Assembly (NCBI GenBank): GCA_036365455.1
Contig: JAWQUS010000010.1
Span: 14,454,501-14,518,500 of the forward strand
Direction of reading: 5' to 3'
DNA from: Macrosoma leucophasiata
Taxonomy: Eukaryota > Arthropoda > Insecta > Lepidoptera > Hedylidae
Length of the DNA stretch: 64,000 nucleotides
Shown here: piece after piece, positions 11,262-21,762 of the stretch
Position numbering within the stretch: position 1 is the stretch's first letter
Layout of the letters: the number at the start of each line of letters is the position of its first letter
Made by a program: the position numbers and the translations under genes
The notes under the pieces: model-generated
Seen by the model: the letters and a program-made list of their open reading frames with translations, nothing else
Databases searched by the model: none
Told to the model about the DNA's origin: nothing

Positions 11262-11682
11262 TATCTATACTTATAATAAAACTGTAGAAGTGTAAATTAT
11301 GTACATTGAAAATATTGAAAAAATAAATACCCGGGGATGTTACTAGATCGATACCGAACACAAATATGTGATTAGAAAAAAAATTGTCTGTCTGTCGGTC
11401 TTTTTGTTCAAGCATTACACAAAATCTAAGGGTCCGATTACGATGAAACTTGGTATAATTGTACTTTAACGTTTGGCGCACAACACTGGGTACTTTTTAT
11501 ACCGGAAAATGTTTTTTTTTCACATTTTTATTCTATCACTTTGTCGGCGTAATTAAGGGTATACTTGTGCCAAATTTCAAGTCTCTAGTACTAATAGTTT
11601 TTAAACCGCGGACGGACAGACAGACAGACGGAGATGGCGAAACTATAAGGGTTCCTTGTTTACTACGGAACCCTAAAAACGG
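11262..11682. repeat. Rep-E/Rep-H-like repeat mosaic with CTGT/CAGA runs
   Basis: Contains TTGTCTGTCTGTCGGTC at 11384-11400, GATGAAACTTGGTATAATTG, and a minus-oriented block GGACGGACAGACAGACAGAC followed by AGGGTTCC at 11611-11655. These are recurrent pieces of short lepidopteran repeats. Boundaries are not resolvable. Confidence 0.5.
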
Positions 11683-12003
11683 ACCCTATTACTAATTCTC
11701 CGTTATCAGTCTGTCTGTCCGACCATCTGTCTGTATGTCACCAGGCCGTATCTCATAAACAGTGATAGCTAGAAAGCTAAAGTTTTCACAAATTATGTAT
11801 TTCTGTTACCGCTACAATTACAATACAATAAACGTGTTTTTTTTCGTATACTTTTTACTCGATATTAATAACGGTAGCAAGTATATACGCTTAAAATTTA
11901 CATAGAATTTTTAGGTCTTATGTTGTCATATTACCTTCCAACAAACGTAATTTTTTGTACGGAATCCATCGTGCACGAGTTCGACTCGCATTTGGTCGGT
12001 TTT
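11683..12003 (+). mobile_element. Rep-E copy, near full length
   Basis: Blocks in order: GGACCCTATTACTAA, CAGTCTGTCTGTCCG, CACCAGGCCGTATCTCAT, GTGATAGCTAGAAAG, TTTTCACAAATTATGTATTT and ATTAATAACGGTAGCA, ending CACGAGTTCGACTCGCATTT then GGTCGGTTTTT. The same order is seen at 52137-52460 and, interrupted, at 61898-62235. No ORF; non-autonomous repeat of uncertain class. Confidence 0.7.
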
Positions 12004-12037
12004 TCTCTGTTAGTAACGTTAAGCATAACGCATAGCA

Positions 12038-12200
12038 GCCTCCCGGCATAAAACAATCGCCTCTATGATCACCATTCAGCATGCCAAGCGTGGCAATTAT
12101 GGCATCCTTATGACGCGCAACATTTTAAGGAGCATCTTCGGGAAAGGCTTTGTACAGCGCAGACGGATGGACGTCTTTCCGATGTAATTATGATGATGGT
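12038..12200 (+). mobile_element. Rep-C copy: 3' UTR tail of a non-LTR element
   Basis: Carries AACAATCGCCTCTATGATCA, CATGCCAAGCGTGGCAATTA and TGGCATCC, then GGGAAAGGCTTTG, and ends in ATGATGATGGTGAT. The same blocks appear at 24395-24540 and 63762-64000. The GAT-type microsatellite tail suggests the 3' end of a LINE whose tail is simple repeat rather than poly(A). Confidence 0.6.
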
Positions 12201-12240
12201 GATACATGGTGATACATCAACACAACTAACAACAGTTGTG

Positions 12241-12690
12241 TTGATGCCCTGATATGTGTCCCGATGCCCAGCGGTACGATGTCCAGCGTTCTGATGTCAA
12301 ACGTCCCGACGCCCAGCGTTACGACGCCCAGCGCTTCGACGCGAACGTTCCGACGCCCAGGGTCCCGAAGCCCAACGTCTCGACGTCGAGCGTCCCGACG
12401 CCCAGCGTCCCGACGTCGAGCGTCCCGACGCCCAGCGTCCCGACGACCTGCGTCCCGACGCCCAGCGTCCCGACGCCCAGCGGCGTTCTGATGTCGAAAG
12501 TCCCGACGCCTAGCGTTACGACGCCCAACGTCTCGACGTCGAGCGTCCTGACGTCGAGCGTCCCGACGTCGAGCGTCCCGACGCCCAGCGTCCCGACGCC
12601 CAGCGGCGTTCCGATGTCGAACGTCCCGACGCCCAACGACACGACGCCCAGCGTTCCGACGCACACCGGCGTTCCGATGTCGAACGTAGC
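12241..12690. repeat. GC-rich 15-bp minisatellite (CGTCCCGACGCCCAG)n
   Basis: About 30 degenerate copies of a 15-bp unit, alternating with a variant CGTCCCGACGTCGAG. A larger register is visible: GGCGTTCNGATGTCGAANGT recurs at 12483, 12603 and 12668, that is 120 bp (eight units) then 65 bp. Because 15 is a multiple of 3, several frames stay open on both strands. The plus strand gives VPTPS pentapeptides over 151 codons and the minus strand RRDAG pentapeptides over 158 codons. I regard these as by-products, since no start context, signal peptide or splice support is seen. The GC and CpG richness contrasts sharply with the AT-rich flanks. Confidence 0.9.
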
Positions 12691-13439
12691 CAGTTTTAAA
12701 TTATATTAGATACAAATTTTCAATGTTTTCGTACCTATATTTTCCATTTTTCTTTTTAAATTTTAAAATTCACTAGCCTGTTTCATTACAAAAAATACAA
12801 CATGACAGTAATTATAGAAACTAGTTCAAAAAAGGCAACGGCCTTATGTGACCAGTTTTTTTTGCTGCACATGCATTAAAAGCAAGCAAGAAATTCTTGA
12901 AACTACATAGACTTTTGATACCGGAAATATAAATATAAGCGAAGTAAGATAAAATGAAAGCTTTTAATTATTTAAAAGAACAAAAATACGATGCAGTACT
13001 TCATTTTATTATCGTGACTGTTCGTTTGATAGGTGAAACATCAGACGTGAGATGATAGTTAGTAGACTCCAAGTGAATGTTGAAACATAGATTATCTCCG
13101 TTTAATGAAGATGCTTTGGTAAGTTTATTTGCCTTCCGTTTCATAATAATAGCAATTTATTGACCAAATAAATACTTAAATGATAAAACTCTTCCGTTAT
13201 TTATTTTTATTTTTTTATTCCTAATCATCACAGCTATCATTACAGGGCATACCTAATGTTATGTCTAATTTACGCTTATTTAAAGTGCAAGTGCTAAAGT
13301 AAAGGTATGAACCATGAAGACCGAGGAAAAGGTTATTAGGTGCTTTCGTTTAAAAAAGACTTAACATTGTGTGAGCGCTGCGAATAAGTATACTTTTGCA
13401 TTCTCACCTGCGCTTAACAAAGTATTTTAAATGTATTTA
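12691..13439. other. No recognised feature
   Basis: AT-rich; unassigned. Confidence 0.5.
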
Positions 13440-13880
13440 TCGCAGCTCGTCTCGAGGCGGCACGTGTCTAGTTCACCGGGCAATTGACGCAACGGCCATT
13501 CAGCCTCAATAAATTTACACAAGTGCCTTAGTCCCCTGCGGAACCGATCCTCGGCTTAGGACGTTGTGGGAGGACAGATATAACATAGGCGATGTTTTGG
13601 TTGGTGTCAACAGGAACAAGGTCATAGGTTAGTGTTAGGATCGTGGTCTCGGGCGGGTGTTATAGAAGTTATGCGATCATTCATCGTGGTGATGGCCAAC
13701 ATGGTCTCATCGTCGGGATTATTGAAGAAGTGCCTTGAACGTCTCTTTTTGGTGTGCTCAAATGAGTATAAATTGTGGCCGCTCTGACTTACGGATGCTT
13801 TTTTCATGCCGGCCAGTTAGCATCGACATGGAGTTCTCCGTAAAAACCTAATTGGATGACCTGTATGCTATGCATTGCTT
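13440..13880. repeat. Rep-B copy, diverged
   Basis: Shares CTCGTCTCGAGGCGG, TCAGCCTCAATAAATT, CCGATCCTCGGCTTAGG and AACATAGGCGAT with the two Rep-B units at 37.5-38.1 kb. Sequence after about 13600 is single copy in this window and may belong to the same longer element. Class unknown. Confidence 0.5.
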
Positions 13881-15576
13881 TGTTATTCGCGTGGGTAAAG
13901 ACTGGCGACGCATAACATAGGATTACTGCCCATGTGATTGACTGCACGCACTACAGTATATGTATAGAAAGGTGAAATTTGGTATAGGTATTGTTACTTG
14001 AGCGGGTAGGAGACCAATAGGAAAAGATTGTTGAGTTGGGGAATACTTTTCTGTTAGGGAAGATGAAATTCCGCAGACATCTACAGATGATTGAGTAATA
14101 AATTACATATAATTGCTTTTATATAATAATATTATTATGATTGACCTTTGTATTTGATCTTGTTTTAATTAACTGGATGACATATTTATAACGTTCAGTT
14201 TATTATGAATTTTTGAGCGATTTGGTCTACTAGATTTATATTCATGCTACATATATAAATTTCATGGAAACCAAATAAAATATCCATATTAATTATATCT
14301 ATTAATATGAATATGTTACAGATAACTTAATTTTCGACGTGGTCTTTGTACCCGTAACATTTTTATAGCTAAATCATGGAATTGATTTAATATTTGGTAA
14401 GCTTACATCAGGATCTAATGGGTAATTTAAACCTCTTATCAGGATAACCGGCTTAAAATTCTTGTTGTTTAAAATAGAAAATTAATAATTAACCAGAGTA
14501 ACTGGCAAATGCCAGTAACTTAATAATATGTTGATGGACCAAACACAGCATTCAATCGCGCTCACGTGCAATATATATACCAAGTAGGATAATGATGAAA
14601 TCGAAATTAATTACAACAATTTGTTGAGCGGTTTATAGATAAATACATATTAGATAAATGATCTCTTGTCCGGATTTAGTAAGTATTTATTTCGTGACAG
14701 CAAAATTACATGGGTAGTTTATAAATTTAGATCGCTAAAACACTCTTGTGCAAGTGTTGTGAATTCATGTTATACTACTTACATTTTGCCCGCGGCGTCG
14801 CCTGTGTAGAGACAAGATAACGTGAGACTATACTTATTATTTTATTTAGAACGCAATATAAATGAACAAAGTTGAGTGAAGCACTCATATAATGCAAGCT
14901 ACGTCTCTAAAGGTTAATTAGGTCGGTAATATTTTATTAGTACACCGAGATAGTCTAAATTTAAAAGAACTGCATAAACTGGCATTGCTGTGTCCTCAGA
15001 TCTGTATATTAAGCTCTAACCAAGAAAATTATAACTAAGCAGTTACGCAGAAATTGAGTCGAGACTTGTTTGAATATGGACTCGGGAGATGTTACAAAGA
15101 AATTTTCATGTTAACATTGACTCACTTTGAGTAACACACGCTACAGCGTTACAAAATGTAACTATTATTTAAAAAAATGTATACTAACATGAATCACGGC
15201 AACCTACTATTTCGGTAAAGACAATGTAGGTGCAAGTACAATACAATATGACAACATCAGATCTAACTTAACGTAGGCGGTGTCATCTGTATTTATTGTT
15301 TACATAGTAGTCAAGTGCGAACTACGAACAGGCGTGGCGTTAGTGTATGCTGTCATAGTAACAATGGAGAAAGCATTAATCGAAATCTATTTCTTGGGAA
15401 TAAGTATCATCGAACATTTTCTAGTCCATCTCTAATAAATAGAATTGAATCAATTCTATTATGAAATACCAAGTCTATTATGGAATGTCTTTATTATGCG
15501 ATTGTAGGTAAGCTGCCTAAGTAGTCAATTAGCAGGCTAGCAGTAGCAATAATTACGAAGAATTTTTTATTTATAA
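13881..15576. other. No recognised gene; Rep-H end scrap at 14780-14820
   Basis: AT-rich with no ORF over 60 codons. CATTTTGCCCGCGGCGTCGC at 14782 is a terminal scrap of the Rep-H type. Otherwise unassigned. Confidence 0.5.
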
Positions 15577-16172
15577 TTTTTATTAAACGATCGCACTGTG
15601 AACGATATCTGGGTTTAAAACTTGATGACAAACTTACTTGGGTTCAACATATACAGTATATTCACTCCAAATTAGCATCTTTAAATGGTTTACTAAAAAA
15701 ATCTACCGGATGTATACGACGCAAAATATGAATGAACATCTACAACTCGTTAGTAAAATCAAACTTGAAATATTTCATAGAGATATGAACCAATCTTAAA
15801 TAATTACAAAGAACACAAAATAAAATTATAAAAACCTTATTTAAGTACAACAAAAAGACTCCTACCCCTACCCTATACAAAAAACAAATATCTTTAACTT
15901 AAAACAATTATGTACATTCACTACTTGCATACTCGTAAAAAAATACTAACAAATAAAATCAATACAGAAATTAAATATACTATACGTACTTTTTCGCATA
16001 ATCTAAGAAACACAAACAAAATAACACTCAGGAAACATAGGACAAAGCAATACCTACGGCAAAAATAATATAATGTTTAATGGTGCACAGTTATTTAACA
16101 AACATCCTAGTGAAATAAAAGAATGTGAATCTTTAAATATGTACAAAGGTAAATTAAACAATATTTATTAGA
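15577..16172 (+). pseudogene. CR1/Daphne-like LINE, C-terminal part of the reverse transcriptase ORF (many stops)
   Basis: From about 15595 the translation reads ERYLGLKLDDKLTWVQHIQ, then IHSKLASLNGLLKKSTG, then NIYNSLVKSNLKYFIEIW. After a TGA it continues as LQRTQNKIIKTLF and TPTPTLYKKQIS. This is the 'YLG...D..LTW..HI...L..L.GLL....' thumb region followed by the 'LQ..QNK.IK.LF.....P...LYK' block of CR1-related LINEs. Stops occur at the ends of several blocks, so the copy is dead. The AT-rich codon use (K/N/I-rich) differs from the R1 relic at 5-6 kb. It may belong to the same family as the reverse transcriptase core at 2743, but the two do not overlap, so this cannot be tested here. Confidence 0.72.
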
Positions 16173-18066
16173 TAATATCTATGACTAGACTGTTTCAACC
16201 GTTTCTCGAACGACTATATAATACTATTTAACGTAATTATTTTAGTAACTAGGTACTCATTTGTAAGTGGACTGTATTGGCTCTTTATGAGTATTAATAA
16301 ATAAATCTTTAAACCCAATCTCTTCTCGTCTTCACACATTACGTTTTACTTGTGCAAATTCAGTCTTGCACAGTTTTACACCGACATTTGCTGTATGAGT
16401 TTGCGCAAATATTGTAAAAAAATACGTAACCTTTCTACTTGTGTAAAGTTAAATTTGTGCAGTTAAAACGTAACGTGCGTGGCAAGTGTGGCAACCGTTA
16501 TAGGTCATTACAGATTTTAGCTATCAAATAAAATTGACAGACTACGTGTTCAGCAATTACATACCTCCGTAACGGTAATCCGGATCTGGATCCGTATCCG
16601 GATCCGTTTGAAGCATTTGATGTTTTGTCTTGTTATAAGTTTAGTTATCTATGATTATGGGTCCAGACATTTTTCAGAGCGCCATAGGGCTCAAAGGTGT
16701 AATCAAGAATAAAGAAAGATGAATAGTAGGATTATCATCTTCAACAAGTAGGTATATTGCTTAAGAATTTAACCCAAGTAGGTATATTGCGTAAGAATTT
16801 AACGGATTATAAAAAATGGTATCACTTGTCTGTTGGAAAATGTTATTAGGAAGCCGATAGATTCAATGAACAGCTCATGTCTGCGTAATTTGGTCGTGAA
16901 TGGCGTACTGGTGAATCATCTATAAGATGCGAAATTGATGGTGGGTAGTGCGTAGATCGTGTGCATCTACTACAAATGACTACTGCAAGGGCAATAGTTA
17001 TGTTATATAATTTTGTTTCAAATCAAGGTTTCCAAGACCTCCTTTGAGTAACACGTAGATTGGATGATTGATTTTAAGACCCGTACTAAATAATACTATG
17101 CATATAGAATTAAACGAATGCTATAAGGTTATAACTGCCATTACATCTCGGAACTCGACCCCTATAGATAATCACTATACAAGATATGCGACGCTTTTTT
17201 CAGTGGAAAAATTGTATACCTACCAAAGAGGTATAAAAATTTTCTGTTATTGTGACAATGTTGTGCATGAGCAAATGTGGTGGATAACAAGTCCATCTGT
17301 TGGTAATGTATCACAATGACGAGCCCAGTGGAGACCCTTTAATTTATTTTTCATTTTAAATTTATTAAATAAAAAATAAACGATATTATCCCCCCTAAAA
17401 ATTAAGGGTCTATTTTAGAAATCGCTCTTCTAACGATAAGGCTCCCTCTTATCATATACATTCATATTTCATAAATGTGTTATTTGCGTAGGTATGTACT
17501 TTTGGTGTGCAATAAAGTGTACTATTTTATTAAAAAAAAATCAAAACATAAAATCTGTAATTACTATTTTTTTACATTAAAAATTTTAGTTAGGCACTGT
17601 TAGACGTGGTCCGTAATTTTATGGATGAAAATATTTTAATATGGAAATAATTTTTCAAAAATTCTCTTACACGCAAACCTTATCAGTTGCAATGTAGAGT
17701 CAATGCTTCGGCAGCGGGCCGCAACGTTGCGTAACCGAACGCATCCAACTCGCTCCGTTTACACGGAAAGCATAGACAAGTTACGTAAAACTGTATCAAA
17801 ATTTGTATTCAAGTATGCACCATACTACGTTACATTGTTTATCCGTAAACATCGCAACGCTGCCAACTCTTACTAAATAAATGGTTTATTCGATCGATTT
17901 ATCCACTTATCACGATTAGCACACTTTATTGACTAAATAGTTCTAGACGGAATTGGTATCTCAGTAAATTAAACAGCTGGCTACGTTCTTATTTATTGTT
18001 GCGTGAAATTATCAATGTAGAGTAAGAAGTGAAGTAACCAAAGAATAGATATTGATATTTTCTGTA
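16173..18066. other. No recognised gene; 32-bp tandem duplication at 16742-16803
   Basis: AT-rich. A 32-bp unit containing AAGTAGGTATATTGCNTAAG occurs twice in tandem at 16742-16803. CCGGATCTGGATCCGTATCC at 16580 is a short hexamer-like run. The 83-codon ORF at 17068-17319 has no recognisable motif. Confidence 0.5.
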
Positions 18067-18351
18067 TGTAAGGTGACAAACAAGCAGGAAGCTCACATTG
18101 ATGTTAAATGATAACTACAGCCTATAGACATTTACACAAAAACCAGAGGTCAAAATACAGATGCTTTGCCACCCTTGAGGCCTAAGTTGTTACGTCTCTG
18201 AGATAGTTATTACGGGGTCATTCAAAGATCACATTACCTACCATCTTACCGGAAGACAGTAGCTTTGAACACTATTTAGCGGTAGATATATTAGGTATTG
18301 CGGTGGTGGCTACGCCCGCGATTTCCGTCACCAAAGCTCTACCTCACTACT
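18067..18351 (-). mobile_element. Rep-A copy, diverged, almost full length
   Basis: Contains GTGACAAACAAGCAGG, CACATTGATGTTAAATG, AGCCTATAGACATTTACAC, TTTGCCACCCTTGAGGCC and ATATTAGGTATTGCGGTGG, and ends in GCTCTACC. The poly(A) side is at the left (minus orientation) and is not preserved. Confidence 0.7.
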
Positions 18352-18411
18352 ACTCGACAGTAATTATCTTGTGAATAGAGATACTTGAAATGTTTCATAG
18401 TGTCTGTTAAA

Positions 18412-18445
18412 ACCACGGAATAGATAATTTTATCTATTCTGTGGT
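18412..18445. repeat. Perfect-type hairpin, 16-bp arms, 2-base loop
   Basis: Bases 18412-18427 pair with 18430-18445 with one G:T position (CCACGGAATAGATAA and its complement), leaving a TT loop. No parent repeat was recognised. Similar tiny-loop hairpins occur elsewhere in the window. Confidence 0.7.
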
Positions 18446-18894
18446 GAAAACATTTACGTCATCATCATCAACAGAGAGCAGAGCAGCGCGGACGAAGCCG
18501 GGGCGGGTAGTTTAAGTATATACTTTGGTAAAAATATGTGATAATTTTCTCTCACTCTCGATTACAACATTTCTTATTTCTACTAGGAATTTCAGTAACC
18601 TCTTCAGCCTAAAAGCGAATAAAGGTCACCCAAACTATCAAGTCTGTAGTTTTTCAAGTATTTTTTTTATTGTTAATACCGTCGATATTCATAAACTATA
18701 GTTTGTCAATTATTTAATGTTTCTAAGTAGCTCACGTGAAGCTTTTGACAGCTGACGTCGACTCGCCCTTGACATTTAGTATACTCCGGTCTCGCATCAT
18801 TGCATACAGACCTTTAACCGATGCTTTCAAATTTTATATACGACTAATAAATTTAAATAAACGTAAATGTAATTGCGAATAAACATTAACGATT

Positions 18895-19140
18895 TTGTTG
18901 TCTGCAGTCTTTAAATATATTTTATTTTTAAAGAAAAATGGAAAGAAAAATTTGACTTCAGACGAGACTCGAACTCGCGGCCTACTGGGAATCTAGTCCA
19001 GCCGCTCTTCCAATTGAGCTACTGAAGTCCTGCCCGATTTGTCAAATCTTTCCTTCACATCTATTGCATTGCTTTATGGTAGCAGCAATATATTTCACAA
19101 GGATGTGTTAATGCGAAATAATATAAAACAATTAGTATTT
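18895..19140 (-). mobile_element. tRNA-like cassette, copy 1 (tRNA-like part 18954-19029, minus strand)
   Basis: The 76-nt core folds as a tRNA: acceptor GACTTCA/TGAAGTC (7 bp, perfect), D-stem GCTC/GAGC, T-arm GCGAG-TTCGAGT-CTCGT, A-box-like TAGCTCAATTGG and B-box GTTCGAGTC. The anticodon arm is abnormal: either a 5-bp stem with an A-C mismatch (reading AGA) or a 4-5-bp stem with a 9-base loop. The core is 100% identical to 31115-31190. The core is flanked by inverted repeats (GGAAAGAAAAATTTGAC on one side, the complement of GGAAAGATTTGAC on the other). Repetition and flanks argue for a mobile tRNA-derived unit rather than a working tRNA gene. Confidence 0.7.
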
Positions 19141-19615
19141 AAATATGTTCAACGTGGCATTTAACATATCAATTATTAATTACTGTATCCTCGATACCAT
19201 CTGGCCAGTTTGATTTTCGGACATTATCGAAAACGGTGGTAGCAAAAAGAGCAACTCAAGTGGATACATTGGTTTAAATGTAATTAATTATACCAATACC
19301 AGTTAAAAGAAACGTTAAGTATCATGCAAAAAGTCGTAATGGTGGTTTAATTCGGTACTCAGTTCCGGTACAGTGGTAATACAATTGATCGTTCAAGGTT
19401 CTACTTTGCCGGCGCCTGCATACCGCTGTCAATCATTATTAGGTATTCGTAGGTGGATGCTATTCGGTTATGTTAGCAGGTATATTGTATTTCTATATGA
19501 TTTCTACAGTTGGAAATGGTATCAACTGTTCTTAAAACTTCTAAGAAAATGTAAAGGTTAGCAACAAAAGGTTTAATGGTTTTGCTTAAATGGTTGTTAA
19601 AAAATTTGAAATCTA
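19141..19615. other. No recognised feature
   Basis: Unassigned AT-rich DNA with no motif-bearing ORF. Confidence 0.45.
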
Positions 19616-19735
19616 TATCTATACAAATAAGTAAAATTGGCGTGTCTGTTTCTAATACAAAAATAACTATTTTTTACTAAATGTAAATATTTGTATACAC
19701 GGTACATATACCAAAACAACAATTTTTACAATTTT

Positions 19736-19766
<31 letters not shown>

Positions 19767-19951
19767 TTGTTCCGGCTAAGCTCAGGAAGGGCTGGACTGA
19801 TTTTGACGGGACTTTCACTGGCAGGTAGGTAGCTTATGTAATAAATACTAACTTAGGCTACTTTTATACTAGCTGCGCCCATGATTTCGTTCGAGTAGGT
19901 ACTGAACAATCATAAATTCTCTCGCGGACGAAGTCGCGGGCACAGCTACTC
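19616..19951 (+). mobile_element. Rep-H copy with CTGT microsatellite
   Basis: Runs from CTATATCTATACAAATAAGT through a CTGT run (19738-19771) and GGGCTGGACTGATTTTGACG to GGCTACTTTTATAC, then a tail CGCGGACGAAGTCGCGGGCA at 19923. This is the arrangement of the 25769 copy but longer, with an extra stretch between microsatellite and start. Confidence 0.6.
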
Positions 19952-20879
19952 TCAAATATGTGTGAACCTACACGTCAATCAGTTCCAACCGATGACTAGA
20001 TGACTAGATCCACAGGTGCCATACCCTCAAGTGCAATGTCTTCCCCTCCCTCCCTAGCAATGTCATAAGCAGAGATAAATGCGAACTGCAATAATTTGCT
20101 AGTAATGTAAAGTAATGTGATGACGTTAATGAAGTCGACCCTATTGCAAACCGAACCCCGAGAGCGCTGCTGCGTAGCTTCCGAACAATAGAATCCTAAT
20201 AGAACTTATCCCTCCTCCGGGATCTATCCCAGGACTTCTGTCGGTATAATTATTAACGTATTATTAGCGGCTTACCACAGAACTACTGAGGCAGCAAAAT
20301 TATGGCTTTGATTTTGTTTTTTGAGCTTTGTTTAGTGGCTTAATACTTATTCTGCCTTATAGAGCTGCTTTTTATAGGTTTTAATCTGTGGATTCCTGGA
20401 CGATAATACATCATTTTTATAAGTGCTTATAGTACTAACTACTGCGGTCAAGCGGACCCATTCCTTGTTTGTTTTGTACAGAAATATAATTATGACATAA
20501 ATATTCAAAACACGTTCACTTGTCAGCATTTCCAATATGGACACATAAGTTTTTTGCAAAATTCCATTACGTTCTTTTTAATTTCTTCTTGTTATTATAA
20601 TATTTTTATAATTATCCGGTGAACGCTTTATTTTCACTTTAATTACTTGTTGATGGAGCACTTTCGAATCACAGCGAAAGCAAAAAATTATGTTAGTGGG
20701 TAAGTAACTCTTGTACATAACTGTCAGTTATGTATCGACCCAAAATCAATAGTTCGGTTGGTAGAGTACCAAACGTTTATTTGCCTTGCATTTTTTGCGT
20801 ATTCATTCCTTAATTCGTTGGGTTATTTGTTTTGGGTTTGGGTGGTTTTTGGTTGGTGGGGGTTTTGGTGTTGTGTGTA
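19952..20879. other. No recognised feature
   Basis: No ORF above about 70 codons and no motif. Unassigned. Confidence 0.5.
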
Positions 20880-20931
20880 AATAACGGCACCCACGATAGA
20901 GGCTTATACTTAGTGTGAGAGCGGTGAGTGT
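20880..20931 (+). repeat. SINE-2 body fragment
   Basis: AACGGCACCCACGATAGAGG and TTATACTTAGTGTGAGAGCG match the complement of SINE-2 at 42424-42634 (GGCACCCACGACACAGG then TTTATACCTACTGTGGGGC). No tRNA-like head is present here. Confidence 0.45.
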
Positions 20932-21497
20932 AAGTGTAAGTGTATTTTCTTATCCAAAGATACCTACTATCGAAAAACTAAATCAATGTAAATCTGAAAA
21001 ACGATGTATCGCTCTTATAATATTTATATGTTACATTTTTTGCATTATCATAGCTATGATACTTATATTATTATGTTGTTTTAGTTTTACAACATCGAAA
21101 GTTATATTGATATGAATAGTTTGGTAGTTTCGGTCATAAGTTGTAAGGCGGCTAATACACCTTCTGCTGGTGGTATCGTAACTACGATCTGATTCGACGA
21201 AAACAATGGGTCAACACATTTTCGTATGTTTGATTTGAATATAATCTTTAATATAGTGTCATTAGCGGCCATTCGTTACGGAGCAACCTACTGTGATTGA
21301 TGAGGCTTGTATCGCAATAACTTGTGTAGTAGTAATATATGCGTAATATTTTGTGTGTGTGCATATTAAACGTGTTCATGTGCATACCGCTGTATCTAGA
21401 TATGGTAGGTATTTTTATATCATGAAAAGGCAAATATAGTTTACTCTGATGGTAAGAACTCGTAAAACTGAAGCCTATCAAACATGGAGTGTAGACT
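20932..21497. other. No recognised gene; a sister of 21780-21990
   Basis: The stretch 21180-21380 (TACGATCTGATTCGACGAAA, ACCTACTGTGATTGATGAGG, ATATATGCGTAATATTTTG) is repeated at 21790-21985 at high similarity. A ~200-bp direct duplication therefore brackets the rearranged Rep-A copy at 21498-21762. Confidence 0.6.
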
Positions 21498-21762
21498 CCT
21501 GAGGCGTAAGTGTGTTGTCTAACCATGTTCCGGTCAGGTGGCCCTATAATTTCCAGCACAGAGGCATAACACATGAAAATTATAGGGCCACCTGACCGGA
21601 ACATGGTACTGGTAAACGCTATCATTTAGGGGCTAGCAGATTAGGTAATGCGGTGGTTTATGCCTGCGAACTCCGTGACTGGAGCTTTACCACCAGCAAA
21701 ACATTAATGCGGTGGTCCTTACAACCTCGACTTGTTTCACTGGTACTCTACCACCAGCAAAA
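21498..21762 (-). mobile_element. Rep-A copy with internal foldback and duplicated end
   Basis: Bases 21521-21553 (ACCATGTTCCGGTCAGGTGG and on) are inverted relative to 21574-21606, with one extra A in the right arm. Compared with the sister copy at 29061, the segment GTGTTATGCCTCTGTGC plus the next 30 bp is present in inverted orientation and then again in normal orientation. After it, the end unit (GCGGTGGT to CTACCACCAGCAAAA) occurs twice in tandem. The copy sits between the two ~200-bp direct repeats described for 20932-21497. Confidence 0.7.

Noticed and set aside
12188..12709. Several 115-158-codon ORFs on both strands
   Set aside because: All are produced by a 15-bp minisatellite whose unit is a multiple of three, so open frames are expected without coding.
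19738..19771. CTGT runs here and at 23118, 25803 and 61949 as a CRISPR-like or functional array
   Set aside because: Simple microsatellites inside dispersed repeats; no spacers, and the genome is eukaryotic.
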